Assembly: GCF_026341035.1 (NCBI RefSeq)
Contig: NZ_JAPEOQ010000001.1
Span: 3,596,001-3,660,000, forward strand
Direction of reading: 5' to 3'
DNA from: Streptomyces sp. NBC_01016
GTDB taxonomy: Bacteria > Actinomycetota > Actinomycetes > Streptomycetales > Streptomycetaceae
Length of the DNA: 64,000 bases
Numbering within the stretch: position 1 is the first letter of the stretch; the number at the start of each line of letters is the position of its first letter. A program made the position numbers and the translations under genes. The notes under the pieces were generated by a model. It searched no databases. It saw only the letters and a program-made list of their open reading frames with translations, and was not told where the DNA came from. Positions 1 through 32,327 of the stretch are shown here, in pieces.

Positions 1-1
1 G

Positions 2-6793
<6,792 letters not shown>

Positions 6794-6794
6794 A

Positions 6795-9700
6795 GTGGCG
6801 AGAAGTACCCGCACAGTCGATGACATCCTGCCTCTCTCCCCGCTCCAGAGCGGCCTGTTGTTCCACAGTGTTTTCGATGGATCCGACGAGTCCACCCCGG
6901 ACATCTACACCGTCCAGTCGACCTTCCACCTGGCCGGCCCGCTCGACGCGGGCCGCGCCCGGGAGGCCGCCGAGGCGCTGCTGCGCCGGCACGCGAGCCT
7001 GCGGGTGGCCTTCCGCCAGCGCAAGGACGGGGAGTGGGTGCAGATCGTCGCGGCCCGGTACAAGCTGCCGTGGACCGAGATCGACCTGTCCCACCTCCCC
7101 GGGGAGCAGGCGGACGCCCAGGCGCGCGAGGCCACGCTCGCCGACCGGGAGCAGCGCTTCGACACCGGTCGGCCGCCGCTGATCCGCTTCACGCTGATCC
7201 GCCTCGGCGCCGAGAGCCACCGCCTGGTGCTCACCATTCACCACACGGTGCTCGACGGCTGGTCCCTGCCGACGCTCCTGAAGGAGTACCACGTGCTGTA
7301 CCTGTCGGGCGGCGACGCCCGCGGACTGCCGCCCGTGGCCCCCTACCGTGACTACCTGACCTGGCTCTCCCGCCAGGACGCCGACGCGTCGCGGGCGGCC
7401 TGGGACACCATGCTCGACGGCCTGACGGCGCCCAGCCTGGTGGCCGGCACCGCCGAGCACACCCCGCAGGACCCCGGACGCCACGAGTTCGGGCTCACCG
7501 AGGAGCAGACCCGGGCCCTGACGGCCCGGGCCCGCTCCGCGGGCGTCACCGTCAACACCGTGGTGCAGGCGGCCTGGTCGCTGGTGCTCGCCGGCCTGAC
7601 CGGCGCCGACGACGTGGTCTTCGGCGTCACCGTGAACGGCCGCCCGGCCGAGCTGCCCGGCATCGAGTCCATGGTCGGCCTGTTCATCAACACCCTGCCG
7701 CTGCGCATCCGGCTGCGGCCCTCGCTCACCGCGGGCGAACTGCTCGGCCGGGTGCACCACGCCCAGGCCGAGCTGATCGCCCACCAGTACCTGGGCCTTT
7801 CGGAGGTGCAGCACCGCACCGGTCTCGGCCCGCTCTTCGACACGTCCGTCGTCTTCGAGAACTTCCCCTTCGATTCCGCGCCCGCCGTCTCCGCGGACAG
7901 CGACCCGCTGCGCGTGGTCGGCGCCGAGAGCCACTCCGCGAACCACTTCCCGCTCAGCCTCGTCGGAATGCCGCAGGACGCCCTGCGCTTCAAGCTGTTC
8001 CACCAGCGCGACCTGTTCGACGACACCGCCGCCGCGGCCATCGCCGAGCGTTTCCTCGGCCTGCTCGACACCCTCGTGCGCGAGCCCGGGCGGCCGCTCG
8101 GCCGCATCGACGTCATCGGCGCGGACGAGACCGCCCGCGCGCTCGCCGCCGCGTCCGGACCCGCCGGCGCCGCGGCCGTCGGCACCCGACTCCCCACGCT
8201 GCCCGAGCTGTTCACCGCCCAGGCCGCCGCCACCCCGGACGCCCCCGCCGTGTGCGCGGGCGACCAGGTGCTCACGTACCGCCGGCTCGACGCGCGTGCC
8301 AGCCACGTCGCCCGCACCCTGATCGAGCGCGGCGTCACGCCCGGCCGGACGGTGGCCGTGCTGCTGCCGCGCGGCATCGACCTCGTGGTGGCGCTGCTCG
8401 GCGTCGCCAAGTCCGGTGGCGCGTACGTGCCGTTGGACCCCGAGCACCCCGCCGAGCGGATCGCCGCGGTGCTCGCCGACGCCGACCCGGTGCTCGCGCT
8501 GACCGAGCCGGGCCACGAACTGCCCGGCACCCGGACGCTGGTCGTCACGGACGAGGAGGCTGCCTCCTTCACCGCGGCCCCGCACCCGCACGACCCGGCC
8601 TACCTGATCTTCACCTCCGGCTCCACCGGCCGCCCCAAGGGCGTGGTCGTCGAGCACGGCTCCGTGGCCGCCTACCTCGTACGGGCCCGTGGCGCCTACC
8701 CGGACGCCGGGGGCCTCACCCTCGTGCACTCCTCGGTCACCTTCGACCTCACCGTGACCGGCCTGTACACCCCGCTGGTCTCCGGCGGCTGCGTCCACCT
8801 CGCCGAACTCCCCGACGCCGTGGGCGGCCCGCGTCCCACCTTCCTCAAGGGCACGCCCAGCCACCTGGAACTGCTCGACACCCTGCCCGCCGAGGTCTCG
8901 CCCTCGGGAACCCTCGTCCTCGGCGGCGAGGCCCTGCGCGGCGAGGCCCTGCGCGCCTGGCGCACCGCCCACCCCGACGCCACCGTGATCAACGCGTACG
9001 GGCCCACAGAGGCGACCGTCAACTGCCTCGAGTTCAAGGTCGAGCCCGGCACCGAGCTCGCCGACGGCGCCGTCCCGATCGGCCGTCCCTTCGCCGACAC
9101 CCGCGCCTACGTCCTCGACGCCGCCCTGCGCCCGGTCGCCCCCGGTGTCGCGGGCGAGCTGTACATATCCGGCGTGGCCCTCGCCCGCGGCTACCTCGGC
9201 CGCCCCGACCTCACCGCCGAGCGCTTCGTCGCCGACCCCTACGCGCCCGGCGCCCGCATGTACCGCACCGGCGACCTCGCCCGGCGTCTCGCGGACGGCA
9301 CGTTCGTCTACGCCGGGCGCGCCGACGACCAGATCAAGCTGCGCGGTTTCCGCATCGAACCCGGTGAGATCGAGGCGGCCGCCGCCGCCCACGCCGACGT
9401 CACCCGCGCCGTCGTCCTCGCCCGCGAGGACCGCCCAGGCGACGCCCGCCTCATCGCTTGGGTGACCCCCGAGACCGTGGACACCGAGGCGCTGTGCGCA
9501 CATCTCGCCGACGCGCTGCCCGCGTACATGGTCCCGGCGGCGATCGTCGCCCTGCCCGCGATGCCGCTGACCCCCAACGGCAAGATCGACCGCAAGGCGC
9601 TGCCCGCCCCCGAGGAGACCGCGACCGCGCTGCCCGTCCAGCGGGCCCCGCGCGACCCGCGCGAGGACCTCGTGCGCGAACTGTTCGCCGGGGTGCTCGG

Positions 9701-12700
9701 TCTCGCCTCCGTCGGCCCCGACGACGACTTCTTCGACCTCGGCGGCCACTCCCTGCTCGCCATCCGCCTGGTCAGTCGCCTGCGCGCGAGTCTGGGCATC
9801 GAACTCTCCGTCAAGCACCTGTTCCAGAGCTCCACCCCGGCCGCCCTGGTCCGCTCGCTCGGCGAGACCGAGGAGGCCCGCCCCGCGCTCGTGCGCACCG
9901 AGCGGCCGGAAAGGCTGCCGCTCTCCTACGGCCAGCAGCGCCTGTGGTTCCTGCACCGGATGGAAGGCCCGAACCCGGTCTACAACCTGGCCTCCGCGCT
10001 GCGTCTGACCGGCCCCCTGGACCACGAGGCGCTGCGCGCCGCGTACGCCGACGTCGTCGCTCGGCACGAGAGCCTGCGCACCGTCATCGCCGAGGACGAG
10101 CAGGGCGCCCACCAGGTCGTCCTGGCGGACGTCCGGCCCGCGATGACCCATGTGCGCTGCACCGAGGACGAGTTGGCGGACCTGCTCGCCGGGCACGCCC
10201 GCCACCCCTTCGACCTCTCCGCCGACTTGCCGCTGAAGCTGTTCCTGTACGAGCTCGCCGAGGACCGGCACGAACTGCTCGTCCTGCTGCACCACGTGGC
10301 CGGCGACGGCTGGTCCACCCCGCTGCTCACCCGCGACCTGACCCGCGCCTACGCCGCACGGGCCGAGGGCGCCGAGCCGCAGTGGCAGGAACTGCCCGTG
10401 CAGTACGCCGACTTCGCGCTGTGGCAGCACGAGCTGATGGGCTCGGAGGACGACCCGGAGAGCCGCGCCTCGCGGCAGCTGGCGTTCTGGCGCGAGAACC
10501 TCGCCGACCTGCCCGAGGAACTCGCCCTGCCCACCGACCGGCCGCGCCCGGCCGTCGCCTCCTACCGCGGTGACAACGTGGCGATCACCCTTCCCGCCGC
10601 GCTGCACCGCGCCGTCGCCGAGCGTGCCCGCGCCGCCGACGCCACCGTGTTCATGGTCGTCCAGGCGGCACTCGCCGTGACCCTGTCCCGGCTCGGCGCC
10701 GGCGACGACGTCCCGCTCGGCTCGCCGGTCGCAGGACGCCTCGACGAGGCGCTCGACGACCTCGTCGGCGACTTCATCAACACCCTCGTGCTGCGTACGG
10801 ACGTCAGCGGTGATCCGACCTTCACCGAACTCCTCGCCCGCGTACGGGAGAGCGACCTCGCGGCCTGGTCGCACCAGGACCTGCCGTTCGAGCGGCTCGT
10901 CGAGGTGCTCAACCCGACGCGCTCGCTGGCCCGTTCACCGCTGTTCCAAACCCTCCTCGCCTTCAACAACACAGGCGGCCCGGCGGGTTCGGGACCGGCC
11001 GAGGCCCAGCTGGGGCAGCTCGCGGTGACCGCGCGCGGCGGCGTCGGCAGCGGTGTCGCCAAGTTCGACCTCGCGTTCAACCTGCGCGAGCGGCACACCG
11101 ACGACGGCGCCGCCGACGGGATGACAGGCATCCTCGAATACGCCGCCGACCTCTTCGACCACAGCACCGCCGAGCAGCTCGTGGAGCGCTTCACCGCCGT
11201 CCTGGCCCGCCTCGTCGCGGAGCCCGACCGGCGCATCGGCGCCGTCGACGCCCTGCTCGACGGCGAGCGCGCAGCGGCCCTCACCGTCCCGGCCGACACC
11301 GCACGCGCGGTCGAGGACCGCTGGTTCCTCGACCGCTTCGAGCAGCACGCCGCCCAGCGCCCCGACGCCCCGGCCGTCACCGCCGGTGAAGTCGCCCTCT
11401 CGTACGGGGAGTTGAACCGTCGCGCGAACGTCATGGCCCGGCTCCTGGCCGAGCGCGGCGCCGCCCCCGAGCGCTTCGTGGCCGTCGCCCTGGCGCGCAC
11501 CGCCGATCTGCTCGTCACGCTGCTCGCCGTCCAGAAGTCGGGGGCCGGCTATCTGCCGCTCGACACCAACTTTCCCGCAGACCGCGTCCACCGGATGATC
11601 ACGGACGCCCGCCCGGCCGTCCTCGTCACCACCGGCGACCTGCTCCCCGGCCTGCCCGACGTGGCCGTGCCCACCGTCCTGGCCGACGAGGCGGATCTGT
11701 CCGGGTACGCCGACGGCGATCCCGGTGTGCGCGCGGCGGCCACCAACGCCGCGTACGTGCTGCACACCTCCGGCTCCACCGGTGTCCCCAAGGGCGTCGT
11801 CGTCCCGCGCGGCGCGCTCGACAACTTCCTGCGGGCGATGGCCGACCGCTGCTCGGTCACCGCGGACGACCGGCTCCTCGCCGTCACCACCATCGGCTTC
11901 GACATCGCCGGTCTGGAGCTCTACCTGCCGCTCGCCTGCGGCGCCGGCGTCGTCATCGCCGGACCCGACACCGTGCGCGACCCCGAGGAGCTGCGCGCCG
12001 CCGTCACCCGACACGGCATCACCCTCATGCAGGCCACGCCCACCCTGTGGCGGGCCGCGACGGGACGGGACGCCTCGTTCCTGGCCGGGGTGCGCGTCCT
12101 GGTCGGCGGCGAGGCACTGCCCGCCGACCTGGCCGCGACGCTCACCGCCGCAGCACGGTCGGTCCTCAACGTGTACGGACCCACCGAGACCACGATCTGG
12201 TCCACCGCGGCCACGATCACCGACCCAGCCGTCATCCACCTCGGGGAACCCGTCGACAACACCGGGGTGTACGTCCTCGACGACCGGCTGCGTCCGGTCG
12301 CCCCCGGCGTCCCCGGCGAGCTCCACCTCTCGGGCTCCGGCCTCGCCCGCGGCTACCTCGGGCAGCCGGGCCGCACCGCCGAACGGTTCGTGGCCGACCC
12401 GTTCGGCGCCGACGGCACCCTCATGTACCGCACCGGCGACGTCGTGCGCCGCACGGCCGCGGGGAGCCTGGAGTACGTCGGCCGAGGCGACCAGCAGGTC
12501 AAGCTGCGCGGCTTCCGCATCGAGACCGGCGAGATCGAGGCCGTGCTCACCGCCCACGCCGACGTCGCGGCCGCGGCCGTCGGCGTACGCCCCGACGCGA
12601 CCGGCGAGGCCCGCCTGGTCGCCTGGGTCGTCACCGACCTGGACGCACCGGCCCTGCGCGCCCATGTGGCCGCCGCCGTCCCCGAGTACATGGTCCCCGG

Positions 12701-15700
12701 CGCGTTCGTGACGCTGCCCGAACTGCCGCTGACCGCCAACGGCAAGCTGAACCGCAACGCGCTGCCCGACCCGGCCGAGTCCCACGACGCGGCGGGCCGT
12801 CCGCCGCGCTCGCCGCAGGAGGAGATCCTCTGCGGGCTGTTCGCGGAGATCCTCTCCCGGCCCCGGATCTCCATCGACGACGACTTCTTCGCCGTCGGCG
12901 GCCACTCGCTCGCCGCGATGCGTCTTGTCGGCCGGATCCGCTCGGTGCTCGACGTGGACCTGCCCATCAGCGTCCTGTTCGAGGCACCCACCGTCGCCGC
13001 GCTCGCCGCCCGGCTCACCGGCGCGGGCGCGGACACGAGCCGCGCACCGCTGACGGCGGGCGAGCGCCCCGCGCGGCTGCCCGCGTCCCCGGCCCAGCAA
13101 CGCCTGTGGTTCCTCGGCAGGTTCGAGGGGCCGGGCAGCCCCACGTACAACGTGCCGGTCGTGCTGCGCCTGAGCGGCACCCTCGACGAGCGGGCCCTGG
13201 ACGCCGCGCTCACCGATGTGATCACCCGCCACGAGCCCCTGCGCACCGTCTTCGCCGAGGACGCCGATGGCCCGTACCAGGTGATCCTCGATCCGCGCCC
13301 GGTCCCGACGACCATCCGCCCCGCCACCGAGGAGGAACTGCCCGCGCTGCTCACCGAGGCCGTCCGGACCGGCTTCGACCTGGCGGCCGACATCCCGCTG
13401 CGCGCCCACCTGTTCGCGCTCGCACCCGACGAGCACGCGCTGCTGCTCGTCATGCACCACATCGCCGGTGACGGCGGCTGGTCGGTGCCGCTGCTCGTCA
13501 AGGACCTCGCCACCGCGTACGCGGCCCGGCGCGGCGGCGGGGAGCCCGGCTGGGCGCCGCTGGCCGTGCAGTACGCCGACTACACCCTGTGGCAGCGCGA
13601 GGTGCTCGGCTCCGCCGACGACCCGGACAGCGAGCTCGGCCGTCAACTCGCGCACTGGCGCGAGGCATTGGCGGACCTGCCGGAGGAACTCACCCTGCCC
13701 GCCGACCGGCCGCGCCCCCTCAAGGGCACCGGCCATGGCGCGGACCTGCGCTTCCACCTCCCGGCGGAGCTGCACGCCGAACTGGAGTCCCTGGCGCAGA
13801 AGCACCGGGCGAGCCTGTTCATGGTGGTCCAGGCCGCCGTCGCGGTGGCCCTGTCCCGGCTCGGCGCCGGCGAGGACATCCCGCTCGGCACTCCCAGCGC
13901 GGGCCGGGTCAACGAAGCGCTCGACGGCCTCATCGGCTTCTTCGTCAACACCCTCGTGCTGCGCACCGACCTGTCCGGCGACCCCACGTTCGCCGAGGTG
14001 CTCGACCGCGTCCGCACCAACTCCCTGAACGCCTACACCCACCAGGACGTGCCGTTCGAGCGGCTCGTCGAGACCCTCAACCCGGACCGCTCGCTGGGCC
14101 GTCACCCGCTGTTCCAGACCATGGTCACCTGGAACAACGCGGCCCAGGACGCCACCGGAAGGCTCGCCGAGGACCTGCCCGACCTGCGGATGCGCGTCGG
14201 CGATGTGGACACGCACGTGGCCACCTTCGACCTGCTCTTCGCGTTCTTCGACCTGCGCACCGAACGCGGCGCACCGGACGGTCTGGCCGTGCGGCTCGAA
14301 TACGCCACCGACCTGTACGACACGGCCACGGCCGAACTGTTCGTGTCGACCCTGACCACGGTGCTCGCCGCGGTCGCCGGCGACGCCGAACGCCCAGTGC
14401 ACCGCATCGACGTGCTGCCCCCGGCCGCCCGCGCCCGGCTCCTCGGCCCCTCGCACGGCCCGGCCCCGCACCCGTACCGGCCGCTGGCCCAACTGCTCGC
14501 CGCGCAGGCCGGACGGACCCCGGACACGGTCGCCGTCACGGACGAACACGGCAGCCTCACCTACCGCGAACTGCACGAGCGGGCCCGCGCCCTGGCCGTC
14601 GAGCTGCTCGGCCTCGGACTCGGCCCGGAGGACCGGGTCGCCGTCGCCCTGCCGCGCGGCACCGAGCTCGCCGTCGCGTTCGTCGCGGTCCTCACCGCGG
14701 GCGCGGCCTACGTGCCCGTCGACCCGGAACTCCCGGACGGACGCGTGGCGTTGATGCTCGCCGACACCGCGCCCGGAGCCCTGATCACCACCGCGCCCAC
14801 CGCCGCAGGACTGCCCGCCGCAGGTGTCCCGCAGGTGCTCGTCGAGGCGCCCCGGGCGGCCGCCGACGCGACGCAGGCCTTCCCCGAGGCGCTGCCCGAC
14901 CACCCCGCGTACGTCATCTACACGTCCGGTTCGACCGGGCGCCCCAAGGGCATCGTGATGCCGCACCGCGCCCTGGCCAACCTGCTCGACTGGCACGCGT
15001 GTGCCGTGCCCGCGGCGCCAGGCACGGTGGTGGCCCAGTTCACCGCCCTCGGCTTCGACGTCTCCGTACAGGAGGTCCTCTCCGCCCTGCTGGCCGGAAA
15101 GACTCTCGCCGTGGTCCCCGAGGACACCCGGCGCGACCCGCGTGAACTGGCCCGCTGGCTTGCGGACCACCACGTGGCCGAGCTCTACGCGCCGAACCTG
15201 GTGATCGACGGCGTCCTGGAGGCGGCTCGCGAGTGCGGCGCCGACCTGTCCGGGCTGCGCCATCTCGTCCAGGCCGGCGAGGCCCTGACGCTGCGTGAGC
15301 CGGTCCGCGCCCACCACACGGACGCCCCGACCCGGCTGCACAACCACTACGGCCCGGCCGAGACCCACGTGGTCACCGCGTGGACGCTGCCGACTGACGC
15401 CGCGTACTGGCCGGACACCCCGCCCATCGGCCGCCCGGTCGACGGCGTCGGCGTCCGGCTCCTGGACGCCGGCCTGCTGCCGGTGCCGCCCGGTGTCGTC
15501 GGTGAACTGCACCTGTCCGGCGTGGCGTTGGCGCGCGGCTATCTGAACCGGCCCGACCTCACCGCCGAGCGCTTCGTCGCCGACCCCTACGGTCCGCCCG
15601 GCGCCCGCATGTACCGTACCGGCGACCTGGCCCGGGCGACCGCGGACGGCGAGCTCGTCTACGTCGGCCGCGCCGACCACCAGGTCAAGATCCGCGGCTT

Positions 15701-18700
15701 CCGCATCGAGCCCGGCGAGATCGAGGTCGCGCTCACCGCGCACGCGGACGTGGTCCGCAGCGCCGTCGTGGTCCGCGAGGACACCCCCGGCGACAAGCGC
15801 CTGGTCGCCTACGTCGTGGCCCGCCAGGGAGGTTCGCCCTCGGCGTCCGCCCTGCGCGCCCACCTCGCGGGTCTGCTCCCGGGGCACATGGTGCCCGCCG
15901 CGTACGTGCCGCTCGACGAACTGCCGCTGACCCGCACCGGCAAGCTGGACCCGGCCGCGCTGCCCGTGCCCGCGCAGGACACGGCGGCGGCACGGGCCCC
16001 GCGCACCGCACGCGAAGAGGCGCTGTGCGGCCTGTTCGCCGGGGTGCTCGGGCGCGCGGCGGTCGGTGTCGACCAGGACTTCTTCGACCTGGGCGGCCAC
16101 TCGCTGCTCGCCACCCGCCTGGTGGCCGGCGTCCGCAGCGTCCTCGGTGTCGAACTCGCCGTCCGCGGCCTGTTCGAGCAGCCCACGCCCGCAGGTCTCG
16201 CGGCCCTCCTCGACGAGGCCGACGGAGCGCGCCCGGCGGTGACCCGGCGCGAGCGCCCCGAACGGATCCCGCTCTCGCCCGCCCAGCGCCGGCTGTGGTT
16301 CCTGCACGGTCTCGAAGGGCCGAGCGCGACCTGGAACATGCCCACGGCCCTGAAGCTGTCCGGCGCCCTCGACGAGGACGCGCTCGGCGCGGCCCTCGCC
16401 GACGTCGTCACCCGGCACGAGTCGCTGCGCACCGTCTTCGCGGAGGAGGCCGGCAGCGGCTACCAGGTGATCCGTACGCCCGAGGAGACGCTCGCAGCGC
16501 TCGGCACCCCGCGCCCGGCCGACGTGGCCCCCGAGGATCTCGTGGGGCGGCTTTCCGAGGCCGCGGCCCGCCCGTTCGACCTCGCCGCCGAGCCGCCGCT
16601 GCGCGTCACCCTGCTGCGCACCGGCCCGCAGGAGCACGTCCTGCTCCTGGTCCTGCACCACATCGCCACCGACGGCTGGTCGGCACCCGTGCTCGCCCGC
16701 GACCTCACCGGGGCGTACGCGGCACGTCACGCGGGCGAGGCCCCCGGCTGGGCCGAACTCCCGGTCCAGTACGCCGACTACACGCTGTGGCAGCGTGACG
16801 TGCTCGGTGCGGAGGACGACCCGCACAGCATGGCGGCCCGTCAACTCGCCTACTGGAAGCAGGCGTTGGTCGAGCTGCCCGAGGAGCTCGCGCTGCCCGC
16901 CGACCGGCCGCGACCCGCCGTGGCCTCGCACCGCGGCGACGCCGTGCCCTTCCACATCCCCGCCGACCTGCACGCGGGACTCGCCGCACTCGCCGGCGAG
17001 AACCGGGCCACCCTCTTCATGGTGGTCCAGGCGGCCTGGGCGACCCTGCTCTCGCGCCTCGGCGCGGGCGAGGACATCCCGGTCGGCACGCCGATCGCGG
17101 GCCGCACGGACGAGGCGCTCGACGAACTGGTCGGCTTCTTCGTGAACACCCTGGTGCTGCGCACCGACCTGTCGGGCAACCCCTCCTTCACGGACCTCGT
17201 GGACCGGGTCCGCGAGACCTCGCTCAGCGCCTACGCCCACCAGGACGTGCCCTTCGAGCGGCTCGTGGAGGTGCTCAACCCGACGCGCTCGCTGGCCCGT
17301 CACCCGCTGTTCCAGACCATGCTCATGTGGAACAACAACGACGACCGGCTCGCGGCCGACGTCGCGGGCGGCTTCTCCGGTCTGACCGCCGAGACGCTGC
17401 CGCTCGGCACGAGGGTCGCCAAGTACGACCTCACGCTGGCCCTGAAGGAGGCCTACGCCGCCGACGGCGGCACGGCCGGACTGCACGGCTACTTGGAGTT
17501 CGCCGCGGACCTGTTCGACCGGTCCACCGCCGAGAGCTTCGTCGAGCGGTTCACGCGGCTCCTGCGCACAGTGGTGGACGCACCGGGAACCCCCGTGGCG
17601 GATGTGGACGTGATGGCCCCGGGAGAACGGGAGAGGGTGCTCAGTGAGTGGAACGACAGCGGCCGTGAGGTCCCGGACGCCACGCTCACGCAGCTCCTCG
17701 CGCATCGTGTTGCGGTGTCGCCTGAGGCGTGCGCTCTGGTCTTCGGTGACCTGGCCTTCTCGTACGGGGAGTTGAACGCCCGCGCCAATCAGCTCGCGCA
17801 CTGGCTCATCGAGCGCGGCGCCGGCCCCGAGCGCCTGGTGGCCGTCGCGCTGCCGAGGACGCCGGAGCTGCTCGTCGCGCTGCTCGCCGTGCTCAAGTCC
17901 GGCGCCGGATACGTGCCGGTGGACCCGGAGTTCCCGCAGGAGCGGATCGCCCACATCCTCGACGACGCCGCGCCGGTCCTCACCCTGACCGAGGAGCTGC
18001 TCGCCGGGACCGACCTCTCCGCGTACGGCTTCACGGACCCGGCGGCCGTAGGGGTCCCGGGCTCGCACACCGCCTACGTCATCTACACGTCGGGCTCGAC
18101 GGGCCGCCCGAAGGGCGTGACCGTCACCCACGCGGCGCTGGTGAACTTCCTGACCGCGATGCAGGACCGGTTCGCGATCACCGAGTACGACCGTCTCGCG
18201 GCCGTCACCACGGTCGGCTTCGACATCGCCGGCCTCGAGCTGTTCCTGCCGCTCCTGCATGGCGCCCAGGTCGTCCTGGCCCCGCGCGAGGTGGTCCGCG
18301 ACCCGGCCGCACTGGCCCACCTGATCGACGACTCGGGCGCGACGCTCGTCCAGGCCACCCCGAGCCTGTGGCAGGCCCTGGCCGAGACCGGGCGGATCCC
18401 CAGGTCGCTGCGCGTCCTGGTCGGCGGTGAGGCGCTGCCCGCGTCGCTGGCACGCACCCTCGCCGAGGGCGGGCGCCCGGTGACGAACCTGTACGGGCCG
18501 ACCGAGACCACCATCTGGTCCACCGCGGCCGAGATCACCGGGGACGTCACGATCGGCGGCCCGATCGCCAACACCCGCCTGTACGTGCTCGACGCGGGTC
18601 TGAGTCCGGTACCGCCCGGCGTCGCGGGCGAGCTGTACATCGCCGGTGCGGGCCTGGCCCGCGGCTACCACCGCCGCCCCGGACTGTCCGCCGAGCGTTT

Positions 18701-19405
18701 CGTCGCCGACCCGTACGGTGCGGCCGGCACGCGCATGTACCGCACCGGAGACCTCGTGCGACACACGGCCGGAGGCGATCTCGAGTACCTCGGCCGGACC
18801 GACTTCCAGGTCAAGGTGCGCGGCTTCCGTATCGAACTCGGCGAGATCGAGAGCGCCGTGCTCAGCCACCCGGACATCGTCCGCGCCGCCGTCGTGGTGC
18901 GCGAGGACGCCCCGGGCGACAAGCGGGTCGTCGCCTACGTCGTGCACGGCCCGGACGGCTCGCCCGACGGCGACGTCCTGCGCAAGCACGTCGCCGTGAG
19001 CCTGCCCGATTACATGGTCCCGTCGGCGTTCGTCACCCTCGACGAGCTGCCGCTGACCCCGAACGGCAAGCTCGATCGCGCCGCCCTGCCCGCCCCCGCG
19101 CTCGGTGCGCTGGGCGAGGGGCGAGCGCCGCGCACCGAGCAGGAGGAGACCCTGTGCGGTCTCTTCGCCGAAGTCCTCGGCGTCGCCACGGTCAGCATCG
19201 ACGACGACTTCTTCGTCCTCGGCGGCCACTCACTGCTCGCCAACCGCCTTGCCGCCCGCGTCCGTTCGGCGCTCGGCAAAGAGATGAGCATCCGCGGCTT
19301 CTTCGAGCGGCCCACGGTCGCGGCCCTGGCCGAGAGCCTCGCGAACGCGACCGCCACCACCACCCGTCCCGCGCTGCGCCGCCGCACCGGTACCAAGGAG
19401 AACTC

Positions 19406-19409
<4 letters not shown>
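6795..19409 (+). CDS. NRPS subunit, four modules: Asp/Asn-Gly-Pro-Gly
   Basis: This encodes about 4204 aa. I place the start at GTG 6795, with GGGAGA at 6783-6788 as ribosome site; the frame is open further upstream but lacks a good site. The architecture is (C-A-T)x4 with no E domain. The first C domain ([11 protein letters not shown]) follows an E-terminated subunit and so should be a D-donor C domain; its N-terminus ([17 protein letters not shown]) looks like a COM acceptor. Pocket residues: module 1 DLTKVGAVNK (the DLTK prefix is typical of Asp/Asn; I favour Asp); module 2 DILQLGVIWK (Gly); module 3 DVQYVAHVVK (Pro type); module 4 DILQLGLIWK (Gly). All four T domains keep the GGHSL serine. 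The last T domain ends near 19340, and the gene stops inside what would normally be the T-C linker. The stop overlaps the next gene by 4 nt (GTGA), implying translational coupling. Confidence 0.97.
18414..18852 (+). repeat. Near-identical copy of 21554-21992 (Gly A domains)
   Basis: At an offset of exactly 3140 bp, the A domain of the last module of the second NRPS and that of the first module of the third NRPS share perfect blocks 18414-18610 (=21554-21750), 18631-18760 (=21771-21900) and 18784-18852 (=21924-21992). Between the blocks they differ at scattered sites. Both code for Gly. The identity includes synonymous positions, which points to recent gene conversion or duplication and not to selection on the protein. 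Confidence 0.9.
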
Positions 19410-30957
<11,548 letters not shown>

Positions 30958-30961
<4 letters not shown>

Positions 30962-32283
30962 CAGCGCTGGACGAGACGACAGTTGCGGCACCGCCCGCGC
31001 TGCGCCGCAACCGCGACTTCCTACTGCTGTGGACCGGCAACTGGATGCAGTTCTTCGGATCCCGGATGAGCAGCGTCTGCTACCCGCTGCTCGCCCTCCA
31101 GATCTCCGGCGGTTCGGCCGCGGCGGTCGGCCTGGCGTCGGCCGCGGCCGTACTGCCGCAGGCCGTCGTCCAGTTGCCGGCCGGTGTCCTGGTCGACCGG
31201 TGGGACCGGCGCGCGGTCATGCGCTGGTGCGCCGCGGGCCGGTTCCTGGCGCTCGGCGCGGTGGGGGTCGCCCTGAGCCTCGGCGTGCTCGGCATGGAGC
31301 TGCTGCTGGCTCTGATCTCCGTCGAGGTCTCCCTGGCGATCGTCTCCTCGCTCGCCGAACGGGCCGCCGTCCGCACCGTCGTCCCGGGGAGCCAGCTGCC
31401 GGCCGCGCTGTCGCAGAACGAGGCGCGCGGACGGATCGCGGGCCTGTTGGGCGGGCCCGCCGGAACCATGCTGTTCACCTGGACGCGCTGGAGTCCGTTC
31501 CTCGCCGCCACGCTCGGGGCGCTGGTCGCGGCCGTCAACCTGCGCTTCATCCGGGCCGACTTGAGCACCGGGGACCGAGGGCCGAGGCGGGCGCTGCACC
31601 GCGATCTCGCCGACGCCCTGCGCTGGCTGCTGGGACAGCCGGCGCTGCGCGCCATGCTGCCCGTGGTCACCGTGTCCACGGCCCTGCTGCAAGTGGTGAT
31701 GCAGGGGCTGGTCGTGATCCTGGTCAAGGAACAGGGGCTGCCGGAAGCGACCTTGGGCCTCGTCCTCGGGATCAGCGGCTGCGGCGGCCTGCTCGGCGCG
31801 CTCAGTGGACGCTGGTTCATGGCACGGCTGCCGCTGTCCGTCCTGCTGATCGGCGGCCTGACCCTGTGGGCCGCCCTGATGAACGCCATGGCCTGGGCCC
31901 GAGGGCCCCTGCAACTCGGGGTGCTGTTCGCGCTGATGAACATCATCGGCGCGGTGTTCGGGGTGGCCACCGCCGTGTACCAAGTCACCGTCACACCACA
32001 GGAGTTGCAGGGGCGGGTCGCGGCGCTGTCCGGTCTGGTCGTCGCGCTCGGCACCACCGCGGGAGCCTTCTGCGCCGGAAAGCTCCTGGAGGCCTACCGC
32101 GGACTGCTCTCCCTGCTGGTGGCGGCCGGTCTGATGGCCGTGACCGCCGCCGTGGCCGCGTCGATCCCGGCCGTGCGCAAGGCCCGTATCCCGGACGCGG
32201 GCCGCCGCGGCGACCCGCCCGCCACTCCGTCGACCCCCGCGCCGCCCCCGTCACCGTCCACCACACCCCGCACCCACTCCTGA
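30958..32283 (+). CDS. MFS exporter (EntS-like)
   Basis: This 441-aa protein starts at an ATG that overlaps the NRPS stop (ATGA), so it is part of the NRPS operon. Hydrophobic segments fill most of the chain, compatible with 10-12 membrane helices. The stretch [11 protein letters not shown] after helix 2 fits the MFS loop 2-3 signature (G/D-x-x-x-D-R-x-x-R). The N-terminal pattern [18 protein letters not shown] is typical of the enterobactin-exporter-like branch. The proline-rich, probably disordered C-terminus is unremarkable. Likely role: export of the lipopeptide. The membrane location is certain; the substrate is inferred only from position. Confidence 0.9.
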
Positions 32284-32327
32284 CCCCGCGCACCACCCGG
32301 AAACCCGGACCACCCGAAGGACCGTCC

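Noticed and set aside
10935..19229. Very long antisense open frame (2764 codons) opposite the second NRPS gene; similar ones at 26303-30991 and 36444-39773
   Set aside because: These are by-products of GC-rich third positions on the coding strand: they have low-complexity G/R/A/V composition, no domains and no ribosome sites, while the sense frames carry full NRPS or transporter motifs.
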